From SZUA-320 sp963707875 (GTDB lineage Bacteria > Gemmatimonadota > Gemmatimonadetes > Gemmatimonadales > GWC2-71-9): DNA of 64,000 bases. Both the position numbers and the translations under genes were made by a program. The DNA is taken from contig CAVPRU010000014.1 of the NCBI GenBank assembly GCA_963707875.1, positions 434,001-498,000 of the forward strand, in the 5' to 3' direction. Every line of letters starts with the position of its first letter. The stretch's first letter is position 1. This document shows positions 43,330 to 51,408 of this stretch, in pieces. The notes under the pieces are model-generated. The model was not told the origin of the DNA, did no database searches, and was given only the letters and a program-made list of their open reading frames with translations.

Positions 43330-44202
43330 GTGAGCGCCTCTCCCTGGCGGCTGCGATTCTGGGGGGTCCGGGGGTCGTTCCCCACCCCGGGACCCGGGAC
43401 CGTCCGGTATGGAGGTCATACGGCCTGCCTGGCCTTTGAGGGGCCCGGCCCGGCGGTTGTTCTTGACGCAGGGAGCGGGTTGATGCCTTGCGGCCAGTCG
43501 ATGGTCGCCAATGACGGTCCGCGGGACGTGGAGATTCTGCTCAGCCACTCCCACCTGGACCACATCCTGGGCCTGCCGTTTTTCGCCCCGTTGTACCGCG
43601 AGGGGTGGACGGTGCGCCTCCGAGGTCCCCGGCCGGAGCGGCGGACCCTGCAGTCCGTGGTGGATGCCGTGCTGGACCAGGCGGTCTTCCCGTTGCCGGC
43701 CGCCCAGCGACTGGCCCGGTTCACGGTCGAGGAACTGAGCGGAGAGCCGTTCGAGCTGGCGGGGTGGACGGTCCGGACCTGCCGGCTCAATCACCCGGGG
43801 CCCACCATGGCCTTCCGGCTGGAGCGGCCCGGCGTCAAGTCGGTGGCGTACGTGACCGACAATGAGTTGGAGGGGACCTCCCACGATGTCGGCCCCGATT
43901 GGCGGGCTGGTCTGGTAGATTTCCTGAGTGGGGTCGACACCTTGGTGCACGACACCATGTTCACGGAGACGGAGTTGACCTCCCGGGCCGGATGGGGACA
44001 CTCGAGTCCCCGCCGGGCAATTCAGTTGGCGGCGGATGCCGGATGTGGCGAGTTGCTGCTGTTTCATCACGACGTGTTCAAGGACGATGAGGCGATGGAC
44101 GCCATGGTGCAGCGATCCCGCCTGGCGGCGGCTGAACTGGCTCCCGGATTGAGTGTTGACCCTGCGATCGAGGGAACCTCCCTCACGCTGGAGGAGAGAT
44201 AA
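43330..44202 (+). CDS. MBL-fold metallo-hydrolase
   Basis: 290 residues from GTG 43330. It opens LRFWGVRGSFPTPGPGTVRYG and has the metallo-beta-lactamase motif SHSHLDHILGLPFF, a later His in CRLNHPGPTMAFRL, Asp in VAYVTDNE and LLLFHHDVFKDDEAMD. This resembles the PhnP/phosphodiesterase-like branch (COG1235 type). Substrate unknown; a nucleotide phosphodiester is possible by resemblance. Its position behind a Crp-type gene and operator suggests regulation by that protein. A TACCTTGA box lies at 43313-43320. Confidence 0.82.
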   Translation: MSASPWRLRFWGVRGSFPTPGPGTVRYGGHTACLAFEGPGPAVVLDAGSGLMPCGQSMVANDGPRDVEILLSHSHLDHILGLPFFAPLYREGWTVRLRGPRPERRTLQSVVDAVLDQAVFPLPAAQRLARFTVEELSGEPFELAGWTVRTCRLNHPGPTMAFRLERPGVKSVAYVTDNELEGTSHDVGPDWRAGLVDFLSGVDTLVHDTMFTETELTSRAGWGHSSPRRAIQLAADAGCGELLLFHHDVFKDDEAMDAMVQRSRLAAAELAPGLSVDPAIEGTSLTLEER

Positions 44203-44205
44203 GAG

Positions 44206-44901
44206 ATGAGGACCATGCGAAGCATTCTGTTGGCGCTCTGCGCCGTCACCACGGCCCTGCCGGCCGTGGCCCAGCAAGACACCCGACCCGGGGTCGCGGT
44301 CCTGCCGTTCGAGAATGGCGGATCCTACGGCCGGAACAAGGACGACTACGACGCGCTCCGGCGGGGGATCGCGGGATTGATGATCAGCGAGCTGAGCCGG
44401 AACCCGGCTGTGCGGCTGGTCGACCGGGCTGAAACGGCGCGGCTGCTCGACGAACAGGCGCTCGCCAGTTCGGGGCGGGTCGACGCCGGCACCGCCGCCC
44501 AGGTCGGCAAGCTGGTGGGCGCCCGCTACATGGTCACCGGCAGCTTCATCGACATGTACGGAGAGTTCCGGCTGGACGCCCGGATCATCAATGTCGAGAC
44601 CGGCGAGATCCTCAAGACTGTGCGGAACGATCCTCAGTTCAAGGACATCAAGCAGCTGGACCGGATCATTCAGTCGGTGGCCGAACGGGTGATGGCGGAG
44701 ACCCGGCTGGCCCAGCTGACTCCCAGACCCGCGGCCCAGGCTGAGGTCCCAACCGAAGCGCTGATCCTTTACAGCCGGGCCCTCCTCTATGAGGACCACG
44801 GCGAGAAGGCCAAGGCCATCGAGTACTATCAGAAGGCACTGGAGCAGTTCCCGGCCTTTGTGGAGGCCGAGTTGGGACTCAGGAAGGCGAAGGGGTCCTA
44901 G
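44206..44901 (+). CDS. Secreted CsgG/TPR-type protein
   Basis: 231 residues with signal peptide MRTMRSILLALCAVTTALPAVA. The mature domain (GVAVLPFENGGSYG, LRRGIAGLMISELSRNPAVRLVDR, VGARYMVTGSFIDMYGEFRLDARIIN in parts) matches the CsgG / FlgO-like fold used in outer-membrane assembly factors; the C-terminus adds a TPR (ALILYSRALLYEDHGEKAKA). GAGGAG lies 9 bases before ATG 44206; ATG 44215 is an alternative. Its final 23 bases overlap the convergent gene. Confidence 0.8.
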   Translation: MRTMRSILLALCAVTTALPAVAQQDTRPGVAVLPFENGGSYGRNKDDYDALRRGIAGLMISELSRNPAVRLVDRAETARLLDEQALASSGRVDAGTAAQVGKLVGARYMVTGSFIDMYGEFRLDARIINVETGEILKTVRNDPQFKDIKQLDRIIQSVAERVMAETRLAQLTPRPAAQAEVPTEALILYSRALLYEDHGEKAKAIEYYQKALEQFPAFVEAELGLRKAKGS

Positions 44902-46120
44902 TCCTGAGCTGGAAGGCCAGGCCGGCGAAGACACCGGCGTGGATCGGGAAGGCCAATGTGCTGATGTCCCCCATCTGCTGACCGGTCATTCCGGTCAGGG
45001 CCACCAGCACCCCCAGCAGTGACACGACGGCTCCAAACCGGGCACAGAAGAGCCCGATTCGGAGCCGTGGCACATTCCCCCGGATCATCCCCGGCAGCAC
45101 CGCCAGGAAGACAAACGCCACCAGGGTGAAGTGGAGGATGTTGGCATTGCGGTACGCGGCCACGTGATCACTCAGACCCCAGAACCAGAGCAACAGCAGC
45201 CCGGCGACCCCGACCGCCAGTTCCCAGAGCCCGGCCAGGGCGAAGAAGCCCCACCGCAACAGGGCGCTCCGCCGTCCTCCAGTCGCCAGGAGCAGAAGCA
45301 GCAGCGCACTCCCGACCCCGATCATCGCCAGCCTCCGGGTCGGCCCGACCGGCACGGATTCGGGCACCGAGAACAACTCCGATTCGGCCAGCTGCACCTC
45401 GCCCCGCACCAGGGGCCTGGGGACCCCGTCCGGCCCAACGATCTCCACGCCCTGCAGTTGGCGCATCAGTTGGACCGGGAGAAATGAAGCCTCCCAGCCC
45501 GTTACCGGCCGATCGGTGACCGGGCCGAGGGCCGCCATGACCCCGGTGTAGAGGGCCAGGTTGTAGGCCATGGCCATCCGGGTGTGGTCTCGAAAGGTCA
45601 GGTCCGTGGTGTCGGCCTTGAGCCGACGACCGATGGCGCCGCCGGTTGCCAGGTCCAAGGCATCCCGAATTCGGGTCGAGCAGTTGTCCAGATAGTAGTC
45701 GTACCGATAGAGCCCGGAATCGCGGCTCAGGGCACTGTCCAACGAATCGCGGAGGGCGGTGACCGCCGCCGGCGGAAGGTCGAGTTCCTGCAACCAGACC
45801 GGACGGCGGAGCCCGATGTAGTGGTTGATCAGGGCCACCCCGTCGGCTCGGCCCATCCAGTAGTCCATGTGACCGCGGGCGAACTCAAGCACGAACCCGG
45901 GCTTCAGGAAGTCAAAGCGACCGAAGTCATAGCCGACGCTCTCCCCCGATGAGGCATCCCGGAACAGCACCGCATTGTGGCCGAATCGCTCCCAGATCTC
46001 CGCCCCCGGCCCGAAGGTGACCAGGTAGGCCGTAGTCCGATCGGAGGCCTGGGACTGGGCCGGAAGGGCGCTGGGCGACAGCAGGAGGGCCAGCAGCCCC
46101 AACCGGCACCCGCCCCTCAC
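44879..46120 (-). CDS. DUF4105/Lnb-family membrane protein, candidate lipoprotein N-acyltransferase
   Basis: 413 residues from GTG 46120 (GTGA overlap with the oxidoreductase stop). A signal peptide leads a periplasmic DUF4105 domain with GHN (H48, N49) and YYLDNCSTRIRDAL (C147), the likely catalytic pair, followed by about five C-terminal membrane segments (AMIGVGSALLLLLLATG, FFALAGLWELAVGVAGLLL, FTLVAFVFLAVLPG, AVVSLLGVLVALTG). DUF4105 proteins of this plan in Bacteroides (Lnb) complete lipoprotein N-acylation. At least three lipoproteins and LolA are encoded in this window, so the role is plausible; it is not shown by the sequence alone. Confidence 0.78.
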   Translation of the reverse strand: MRGGCRLGLLALLLSPSALPAQSQASDRTTAYLVTFGPGAEIWERFGHNAVLFRDASSGESVGYDFGRFDFLKPGFVLEFARGHMDYWMGRADGVALINHYIGLRRPVWLQELDLPPAAVTALRDSLDSALSRDSGLYRYDYYLDNCSTRIRDALDLATGGAIGRRLKADTTDLTFRDHTRMAMAYNLALYTGVMAALGPVTDRPVTGWEASFLPVQLMRQLQGVEIVGPDGVPRPLVRGEVQLAESELFSVPESVPVGPTRRLAMIGVGSALLLLLLATGGRRSALLRWGFFALAGLWELAVGVAGLLLLWFWGLSDHVAAYRNANILHFTLVAFVFLAVLPGMIRGNVPRLRIGLFCARFGAVVSLLGVLVALTGMTGQQMGDISTLAFPIHAGVFAGLAFQLRTRTPSPS

Positions 46121-47124
46121 AGGGTGATATCCTGTCCTTCGGTGGCCGAGCGGTAAATCGCCTCCAGGACCCGGAGCGCGGTGACGGCCTCCTCCAGGGG
46201 CGGAACCGGAGCCTTGCCGTCAATGGCGGCCAGGAAGTGGGCCCACTGGGCCCGGAAGGATGCCTGGAAGATGCCCTCCCGGCTGAGCGAACTGGTGGGG
46301 GAGACGTCGTGCGCCACCCCGTGCATTTCCTTCCAGACGCGGAGCGGGTTCATCCTCGCGCTGCCCTTTGATCCTCGAATCCCCGCCCCGAAATACTCCC
46401 CTTCGCCAATGTGCCGCCAAGTCACGTCGACGAACACCGAGAGCCCCCCCTGACAGTGGATCAGGGCACAGCCGGACTGCTCGACGCTCCGCTCAGTGCG
46501 CCCCCCCAGCGAGGCACTGACCCGGACCGGCGTCGGGTTCCCCGCCAGCCAGAGACAGAGATCGATCAGAGTGAGGCCGAGGTCGAGCATCACCCCACCG
46601 CCCGACTCCTCCCGGCGCTGTCGCCACCCCAGTGGCGCTCGGCTGGGACGGGCCATATGCCACCCGGCCCGGAGGCTGTCGAGCGCCCCGAGTTCCCCAC
46701 TCTGCACGAAGCTGCGGATCGCCTGGGAGTCACTCCGGTAGCGGTGATTGACTCCGACCATGACCACCCTGCCGCTCTTGTCCGCCTGGCGAGCCACCCG
46801 CTCGGCCGCCGCGACCGACAGGGCAAAGGGCTTCTCGACCAGCACGTGCGCCCCCGCCGCGAGCGCGGTCAGGGTGTGGACCTCGTGCAGGTGGTTTGGA
46901 GTACAGATCAGCACCGCATCCGGGGACTCGTGCGTGAACAGGTCCTCGATGTCATCGTAGACGTTCGCGACTCCGTGCCGGCTGGCCAGGGCGCGAGCCT
47001 TCGCCAGGTCCGCGTCACAGAAGCCCGCCAACTCGACACCCTTGAGCTTCTTGATGACGGGGAGGTGGGCCACCTGAAAGACGGCGCCAGCGCCAATGAT
47101 GCCGAGCCGGAGAGAATCAGTCAT
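46117..47124 (-). CDS. Gfo/Idh/MocA-family oxidoreductase
   Basis: 335 residues. N-terminal Rossmann fold GIIGAGAVFQVAHLPVI, the nucleotide-site CTPNHLHEVHTLTALAAG and EKPF motif, then the C-terminal GGGVMLDLGLTLIDLCLWL with the Asp/Leu pattern of the catalytic helix. Substrate (a sugar or related polyol) is not determinable. It is the first gene of a two-gene unit with DUF4105, preceded by an exact TATCTTTG box. Confidence 0.88.
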   Translation of the reverse strand: MTDSLRLGIIGAGAVFQVAHLPVIKKLKGVELAGFCDADLAKARALASRHGVANVYDDIEDLFTHESPDAVLICTPNHLHEVHTLTALAAGAHVLVEKPFALSVAAAERVARQADKSGRVVMVGVNHRYRSDSQAIRSFVQSGELGALDSLRAGWHMARPSRAPLGWRQRREESGGGVMLDLGLTLIDLCLWLAGNPTPVRVSASLGGRTERSVEQSGCALIHCQGGLSVFVDVTWRHIGEGEYFGAGIRGSKGSARMNPLRVWKEMHGVAHDVSPTSSLSREGIFQASFRAQWAHFLAAIDGKAPVPPLEEAVTALRVLEAIYRSATEGQDITL

Positions 47125-47156
47125 CGAGCCGAGGGCTGAGGGTGACAGGTCAGTCC

Positions 47157-47164
47157 CAAAGATA
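47157..47164 (-). promoter_or_regulatory. TATCTTTG -7-type box upstream of the oxidoreductase
   Basis: Minus-strand TATCTTTG, preceded by GC, 33 bases before ATG 47124 in the 51-base gap after spoIID. Exact TAnnTTTG match. Confidence 0.55.
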
Positions 47165-47175
47165 GCACGGCCAAA

Positions 47176-48405
47176 TCACCAGCGGCGGGCGAGCAGGGCC
47201 CCGGGAAAATAGGCCGAGAGAATCGCGTTCGCGGACCAGCCGGCGCGGGCCCGACCGACAGCCCCCCATTGGCACATCCCCACCCCATGCCCGGCACCAC
47301 CACCTTCCGCAGTGAGCTGCTGCAGTCGGCCGCTACTTTGGGTGGTGACGACCCGGAAATCGGCACTCCGAAGCTGGTCGATCCCGCTCGGGCGGAGAGC
47401 CTGTCGGACCGCCGGACCACGGACCGGTAGGGCCCCCCGCTCGAAGGCGATCGTCAGTTCGGCGACCCGTCCCGAGGGGGATCGCCCGGTCACCGAGACG
47501 TCACGGACGGCCCCCAGCCGTTCCGACGTCAGTCCGAGCGGCGGCAGCGTGGCGCGCAGTACCTCGGCGAGGGCGGCCGCGCTCCAGCTTTCGGCCCACC
47601 GGTACCGGGGGGAGATCGCACACCAGCTGGTACCATCCGGCGCGGCATCGGAGACCGACTGGAGGTAGGGTCGCCGGGCGTACCGGAAGACTTCGTCGCC
47701 CGCCGCCGTCCTCCCTCCGCAGGTCGAGTGAAAGAACGGATCGATCGGCTCTCCCTGGTACTCCAGAATCTGCCCTTGGGTCCGCCGCACCGCGTTCCAG
47801 CCCTGTTCCAGTTCGCCACCGGCGCCGAGGTAGGCCTGGTCGGATACGGTCGCCACCACGTCCCATGGGAGGGTGCGGCTGCGGGCCACGGCCTGCAGCG
47901 CATAGGTCCGGGAAACGATGGTCTGCGCCAGCAGGGCTTCGAGTTCCGGGTCCGCCCGCCGCCCCATCTCCGCATTGACCACCCCAGCCAGATAGGACTC
48001 GATTCCGAGCCGATTGATCACCAGCAGTCGCCCGGCCGCTGCGGTCACGACCAGTCGTCCGCGGTACTCCCGACCGGCGACCCGAACCAGTCCGGCCGGA
48101 TCGGCCACGACCTCCAGCCGGAGGACCGGCCCAACCCCGGTCCCTCCGGCCCGGACCCGGACCATGTCGCCATCTGCTTCCAGGCGGGCCGCGGCCCCCG
48201 AGGCGAGGGACAGCATCGGGAAGCCGGACTGGTCGAGCAGGCTCAGGGGGGCGCCCCCGCCCAGTTCGAGCACCGTGCCCTGACGCACCAGCGCCACCCG
48301 GATCTGGGGCTCGGTGGTCTCGGGAGTGATGGAGGAAAGGCCTTCCTGGGCCGGGGCGCAGGCGGTCAGCAGGAGCAGGCCGATCAGCTGATGGGAACGG
48401 GGCAT
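47176..48405 (-). CDS. SpoIID/LytB-domain lipoprotein
   Basis: 409 residues from ATG 48405; signal MPRSHQLIGLLLLTAC ends in a lipobox (LTAC). SpoIID signatures are NRLGIESYLAGVVNAEMG, LLAQTIVSRTYALQA, then DPFFHSTCGGRTA and AGHGVGMCQWGAVGRARAGW. In sporulating bacteria SpoIID cleaves denuded glycan; lipoprotein homologues in non-sporulating Gram-negatives probably modify peptidoglycan. It lies 26 bases after the sigma factor gene, so likely co-transcribed. Confidence 0.88.
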   Translation of the reverse strand: MPRSHQLIGLLLLTACAPAQEGLSSITPETTEPQIRVALVRQGTVLELGGGAPLSLLDQSGFPMLSLASGAAARLEADGDMVRVRAGGTGVGPVLRLEVVADPAGLVRVAGREYRGRLVVTAAAGRLLVINRLGIESYLAGVVNAEMGRRADPELEALLAQTIVSRTYALQAVARSRTLPWDVVATVSDQAYLGAGGELEQGWNAVRRTQGQILEYQGEPIDPFFHSTCGGRTAAGDEVFRYARRPYLQSVSDAAPDGTSWCAISPRYRWAESWSAAALAEVLRATLPPLGLTSERLGAVRDVSVTGRSPSGRVAELTIAFERGALPVRGPAVRQALRPSGIDQLRSADFRVVTTQSSGRLQQLTAEGGGAGHGVGMCQWGAVGRARAGWSANAILSAYFPGALLARRW

Positions 48406-48431
48406 GAGACCTTCGCAAGGCGAAGGGCGGT

Positions 48432-49301
48432 TCAGGACAGGAAACTCTCGAGCGCCTTGGCGCGACTGACGTGCCGGAGTCGACTCAGCGCCTTCTCCTT
48501 GATCTGGCGGACCCGCTCCCGGGTAATCCCCAACCGGGCGCCGATCTCCTCCAGGGTCAGCGGCTCCGGCTCGTCGAGCCCGAAGTAGAGCCGAAGAATC
48601 TTGGACTCCCGTTCCTTCAGGGTGCACAGGACTTCCTCGATCGATTGCGTCAGGGCGTGCTCGAAGGTCTCCTGGTCCGGACCTGCGTTCTGGGTGTCGG
48701 GGAGATAGTCAAGGAGCCGGTTGTCCTCACCCGGCGTCATCGGGGCGTCGAGCGAGAGGTGGTTCTGGCTGATCGAGAGGGTCTTCTGCACCTCCTCCAT
48801 CTCGATGTCCATGCCCTCGGCGATCTCGGCCGCGGTCGGCTCCCGACCCAGTTCCTGCAGAAGCGCGGACGAGCGGCGGGTGATCCGATGGAGGGTGCCG
48901 GCCCGGTTGAGGGGGACCCGGACGATCCGGCTTTGCTCCGCGAGCGCCTGGAGGATCGCCTGCCGAATCCACCAGACGGCGTACGAGATGAACTTGATGC
49001 CCTTGGTTTCGTCGAACTTGTGGGCCGCCCTGATCAATCCGAGGTTGCCCTCATTGATCAGGTCGGCCAGGGAAACGCCCTGGTTCTGGTATTTCTTGGC
49101 GACCGAGACGACAAATCGGAGATTGCTTCGCACCAGCTTGTCGAGTGCCTCCGCCTCGCCAGCGCGGATTCGCTGGGCGAGGTTGACCTCCTCCGCCTGG
49201 TTGATCAGGGGGTACTTGGATATCTCACGCAGATACTGATCCAGCGATCCCTCATCGGCCGAGGTCGAGTGCCGTTGTGATCCGACCTGGATAGGTCGCA
49301 T
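48432..49301 (-). CDS. rpoD: Short SigA-type RNA polymerase sigma factor without region 1.1
   Basis: 289 residues. Regions 1.2-2.4 are intact (LDQYLREISKYPLINQAEE, RFVVSVAKKYQNQGVSLADL, INEGNLGLIRAAHKFD, KFISYAVWWIRQAILQALAE), then region 3 and region 4.2 (LTLEEIGARLGITRERVRQIKEKAL). Region 1.1 and the nonconserved insert of enterobacterial RpoD are missing; this short form is the housekeeping sigma of Bacteroidetes. It may be the sigma that reads the TAnnTTTG-like boxes in this window (inference). A stationary-phase paralogue cannot be excluded. Confidence 0.9.
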   Translation of the reverse strand: MRPIQVGSQRHSTSADEGSLDQYLREISKYPLINQAEEVNLAQRIRAGEAEALDKLVRSNLRFVVSVAKKYQNQGVSLADLINEGNLGLIRAAHKFDETKGIKFISYAVWWIRQAILQALAEQSRIVRVPLNRAGTLHRITRRSSALLQELGREPTAAEIAEGMDIEMEEVQKTLSISQNHLSLDAPMTPGEDNRLLDYLPDTQNAGPDQETFEHALTQSIEEVLCTLKERESKILRLYFGLDEPEPLTLEEIGARLGITRERVRQIKEKALSRLRHVSRAKALESFLS

Positions 49302-49347
49302 GCGGGGAACCTCTGAAGACGCGAGGGGAGTGCCCGAACCTTACGCA

Positions 49348-49380
49348 GGCGCCGCCGCCGGCGCAACCGGCAGCGGCGCC
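49348..49380 (-). terminator. Long GC hairpin between the aldehyde dehydrogenase stop and the sigma gene
   Basis: GGCGCCGC (49348-49355) pairs with GCGGCGCC (49373-49380), with an inner CCGG/CCGG pairing in the loop. It lies 6 bases after the dehydrogenase stop. No T-run follows. Confidence 0.4.
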
Positions 49381-49386
49381 CTCACG

Positions 49387-50877
49387 CTACTCGTCATAGT
49401 TGTCGATCTGGGCCCGCTGCAAGGTGCCGGAGTAGTCGACATAGCAGACCTTCGTTTCCGAGTAGAAGTGGTAGACCTCCCAACCACCCTCGCGGTGCCC
49501 ATTGCCGGTCTGTTTGACCCCGCCGAACGGCAGGTGCGCTTCCGCCCCGATGGTGGGGGCATTGATGTAGGTGATACCGTTGTCGAGCTCCTCCAGCGCC
49601 CGGAAACCGAGGTCGACCTTCCGGGTGTAGAGCGAACTCGACAATCCGTAGGGCACCCCGTTGTTGATTCTCACCGCTTCGTCAAAGCTGGAGAACCGCA
49701 TCACGCTCAGCACCGGTCCGAAGATCTCCTCCCGCGCCACCCGGTGCCTGGGGCGGACGCCGGCCAGGATGGTGGGCCGGTAGAACCACCCTTGTCCCAG
49801 CCGGGGCCCCCTCCCCTTGCGACCGCCACAGAGCAGTTCGGCGCCCTCCTCCTGCCCGAGGGCCACGTAGCGCTCCACCTTCTGACGGGAGGCGTCGTGA
49901 ATCAACGGTCCGACGTCGGTCTGGTCCTCCAGCCCATCCCCGAGGCGGAGCCCCTCGGCGGCCTCGACCAGGCGACCCAGGAACCGGTCATGGATCTTCT
50001 TGTGCAGCAGCAGGCGGCTGGTGGCGGTGCACCGCTGGCCGGTGGTGCCGAAGGCACCCCAGAGCACCCCGTCCAGCGCCAGATCCAGGTCGGCATCATC
50101 CATCACGATCATGGCATTCTTGCCGCCCATTTCGAGCGACAGCCGCTTGTGCATCCGGCCGCAGATCTCGCCGATCCGTGACCCGGTGGCGGTCGACCCG
50201 GTGAAGGAGACCAGCGGCACGTCCGGATGTGCCACCAGGGCCTGGCCGGTGGCCCCGGAACCCTGGACCAGCTGAATGACCTCGGGCGGCAATCCCGCCT
50301 CCAGCAGAATCTCGACCAACAGATGGGAGGTGTGAGGCACATCCTCGGACGGTTTGAGGATGACCGAATTGCCGCAGGCCAGGGCCGGGAACATCTTCCA
50401 GGTCGGGATGGCCAGCGGGAAGTTGAATGGGGTGATCAGGCCGGCGATGCCAATGGGCCGGCGGTAGCTCATCGCCCACTTCCGGCTCAACTCGGACGGG
50501 ACCGTGTGGCCGAACAGTCGCCGGGTTTCCGACCCGGCGTACCAGGCGGTATCGATCCCCTCCTGCACGTCCCCTCGCGTCTCGGCCAGCACTTTCCCCA
50601 TCTCCCGGGTCATGGCCCGGGCCACCTCCTCTTTGCGGGTCGCCATCAGATCGCCCACCCGCCGGAGCACATCCCCTCGCGCGGGAGCCGGCGTCCGGGA
50701 CCACCGGGTGAATCCCCGGGCCGCCGACTTCACCGCCAGGGCAATGTCCCGGGCCCCCGAATCCGGAAAGCGGCCGATCAGGTCGGCGGTCTCGGCCGGG
50801 TTGCGGTTCTCGAGATACCGGCCGGTGGTCGGGGTGACCCATTCGCCGCCAATGAAGTTCTTGAAAGTTTTTGCCAT
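49387..50877 (-). CDS. Aldehyde dehydrogenase, ALDH7-like
   Basis: 496 residues. Full ALDH pattern: ITPFNFPLAIPTWKMFPALA, VSFTGSTATGSRIG, the general-base LEMGGKNAMIVMDDADLD, nucleophile GTTGQRCTATSRLL, and LREEIFGP-type AREEIFGPVLSV. The C-terminal INAPTIGAEAHLPFGGVKQTGNGHR matches the ALDH7 (aminoadipic semialdehyde/piperideine-6-carboxylate dehydrogenase) group. It oxidises an aldehyde to acid with NAD+; substrate is inferred. Monocistronic, with a TAGATTCG box upstream and a GC hairpin downstream. Confidence 0.88.
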   Translation of the reverse strand: MAKTFKNFIGGEWVTPTTGRYLENRNPAETADLIGRFPDSGARDIALAVKSAARGFTRWSRTPAPARGDVLRRVGDLMATRKEEVARAMTREMGKVLAETRGDVQEGIDTAWYAGSETRRLFGHTVPSELSRKWAMSYRRPIGIAGLITPFNFPLAIPTWKMFPALACGNSVILKPSEDVPHTSHLLVEILLEAGLPPEVIQLVQGSGATGQALVAHPDVPLVSFTGSTATGSRIGEICGRMHKRLSLEMGGKNAMIVMDDADLDLALDGVLWGAFGTTGQRCTATSRLLLHKKIHDRFLGRLVEAAEGLRLGDGLEDQTDVGPLIHDASRQKVERYVALGQEEGAELLCGGRKGRGPRLGQGWFYRPTILAGVRPRHRVAREEIFGPVLSVMRFSSFDEAVRINNGVPYGLSSSLYTRKVDLGFRALEELDNGITYINAPTIGAEAHLPFGGVKQTGNGHREGGWEVYHFYSETKVCYVDYSGTLQRAQIDNYDE

Positions 50878-50938
50878 GAGCTGCCGAATCGGGATTGAGG
50901 AGGCGGAGACCGAACCGCCGAGGAACGACCACGAGGCT

Positions 50939-50946
50939 CGAATCTA
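50939..50946 (-). promoter_or_regulatory. TAGATTCG -7-type box upstream of the aldehyde dehydrogenase
   Basis: Minus-strand TAGATTCG, one mismatch from TAnnTTTG, directly after the stop of the upstream membrane protein gene. Leader about 60 bases. Confidence 0.4.
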
Positions 50947-51408
50947 CTATGGGCAGAGCCAAGTCAGCGTCTGTGCCGCGTAGCCGGTACGCGGCAGGAC
51001 CACGCCGGCCACCAGGATGAGGCCCCAGAGCAGCACCGCCAGAGAAAGGAAATGGGCCGCGGCGATCCGGCGCCTCCAGCTGCTCACGGCGCCCCACAGG
51101 CCAGTGAGGGCGACCGCCGAAACCGCGCCAAGATACAGGCCGAGCCAGAGACCGCAGGGGTGGGCGTAGGGCCATTGGGTCATGCCCGCCCCGAGAGCGA
51201 TCCCCAGCCCGACCCGGAGCCAGGTCCCGCCAGCCCCACCTGTTTGCCGGATCGGGCCGGGGGGCCCGGCTCCGACCGCCAGGGCCCCTGGCTTCGCTCC
51301 CGGTGCCCGTCCCCCCGGGGACGGGGGCGTCGGTGCGGGAGCCTTGCCGATCAGCTTGTCGATGTCCGCCAGTTCCTTGTCCCAGTCCCTCGGTGGTGGC
51401 ATCGTCAT
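50947..51408 (-). CDS. Small membrane protein, unknown function
   Basis: 153 residues from ATG 51408, overlapping the response-regulator stop (ATGA). A Pro/Gly-rich cytoplasmic N-terminus (DWDKELADIDKLIGKAPAPTPP) is followed by three hydrophobic stretches (LRVGLGIALGAGMTQWPY, LGLYLGAVSAVALTGLWGAV, FLSLAVLLWGLILVAGVVL). I do not recognise a family. Last gene of the larE-thpR-regulator run. Confidence 0.75.
   Translation of the reverse strand: MTMPPPRDWDKELADIDKLIGKAPAPTPPSPGGRAPGAKPGALAVGAGPPGPIRQTGGAGGTWLRVGLGIALGAGMTQWPYAHPCGLWLGLYLGAVSAVALTGLWGAVSSWRRRIAAAHFLSLAVLLWGLILVAGVVLPRTGYAAQTLTWLCP

Noticed and set aside
43312..44934. 540-codon minus-strand frame opposite the MBL and CsgG-like genes
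   Set aside because: Both plus-strand genes have convincing motifs and a signal peptide; the antisense translation has none.
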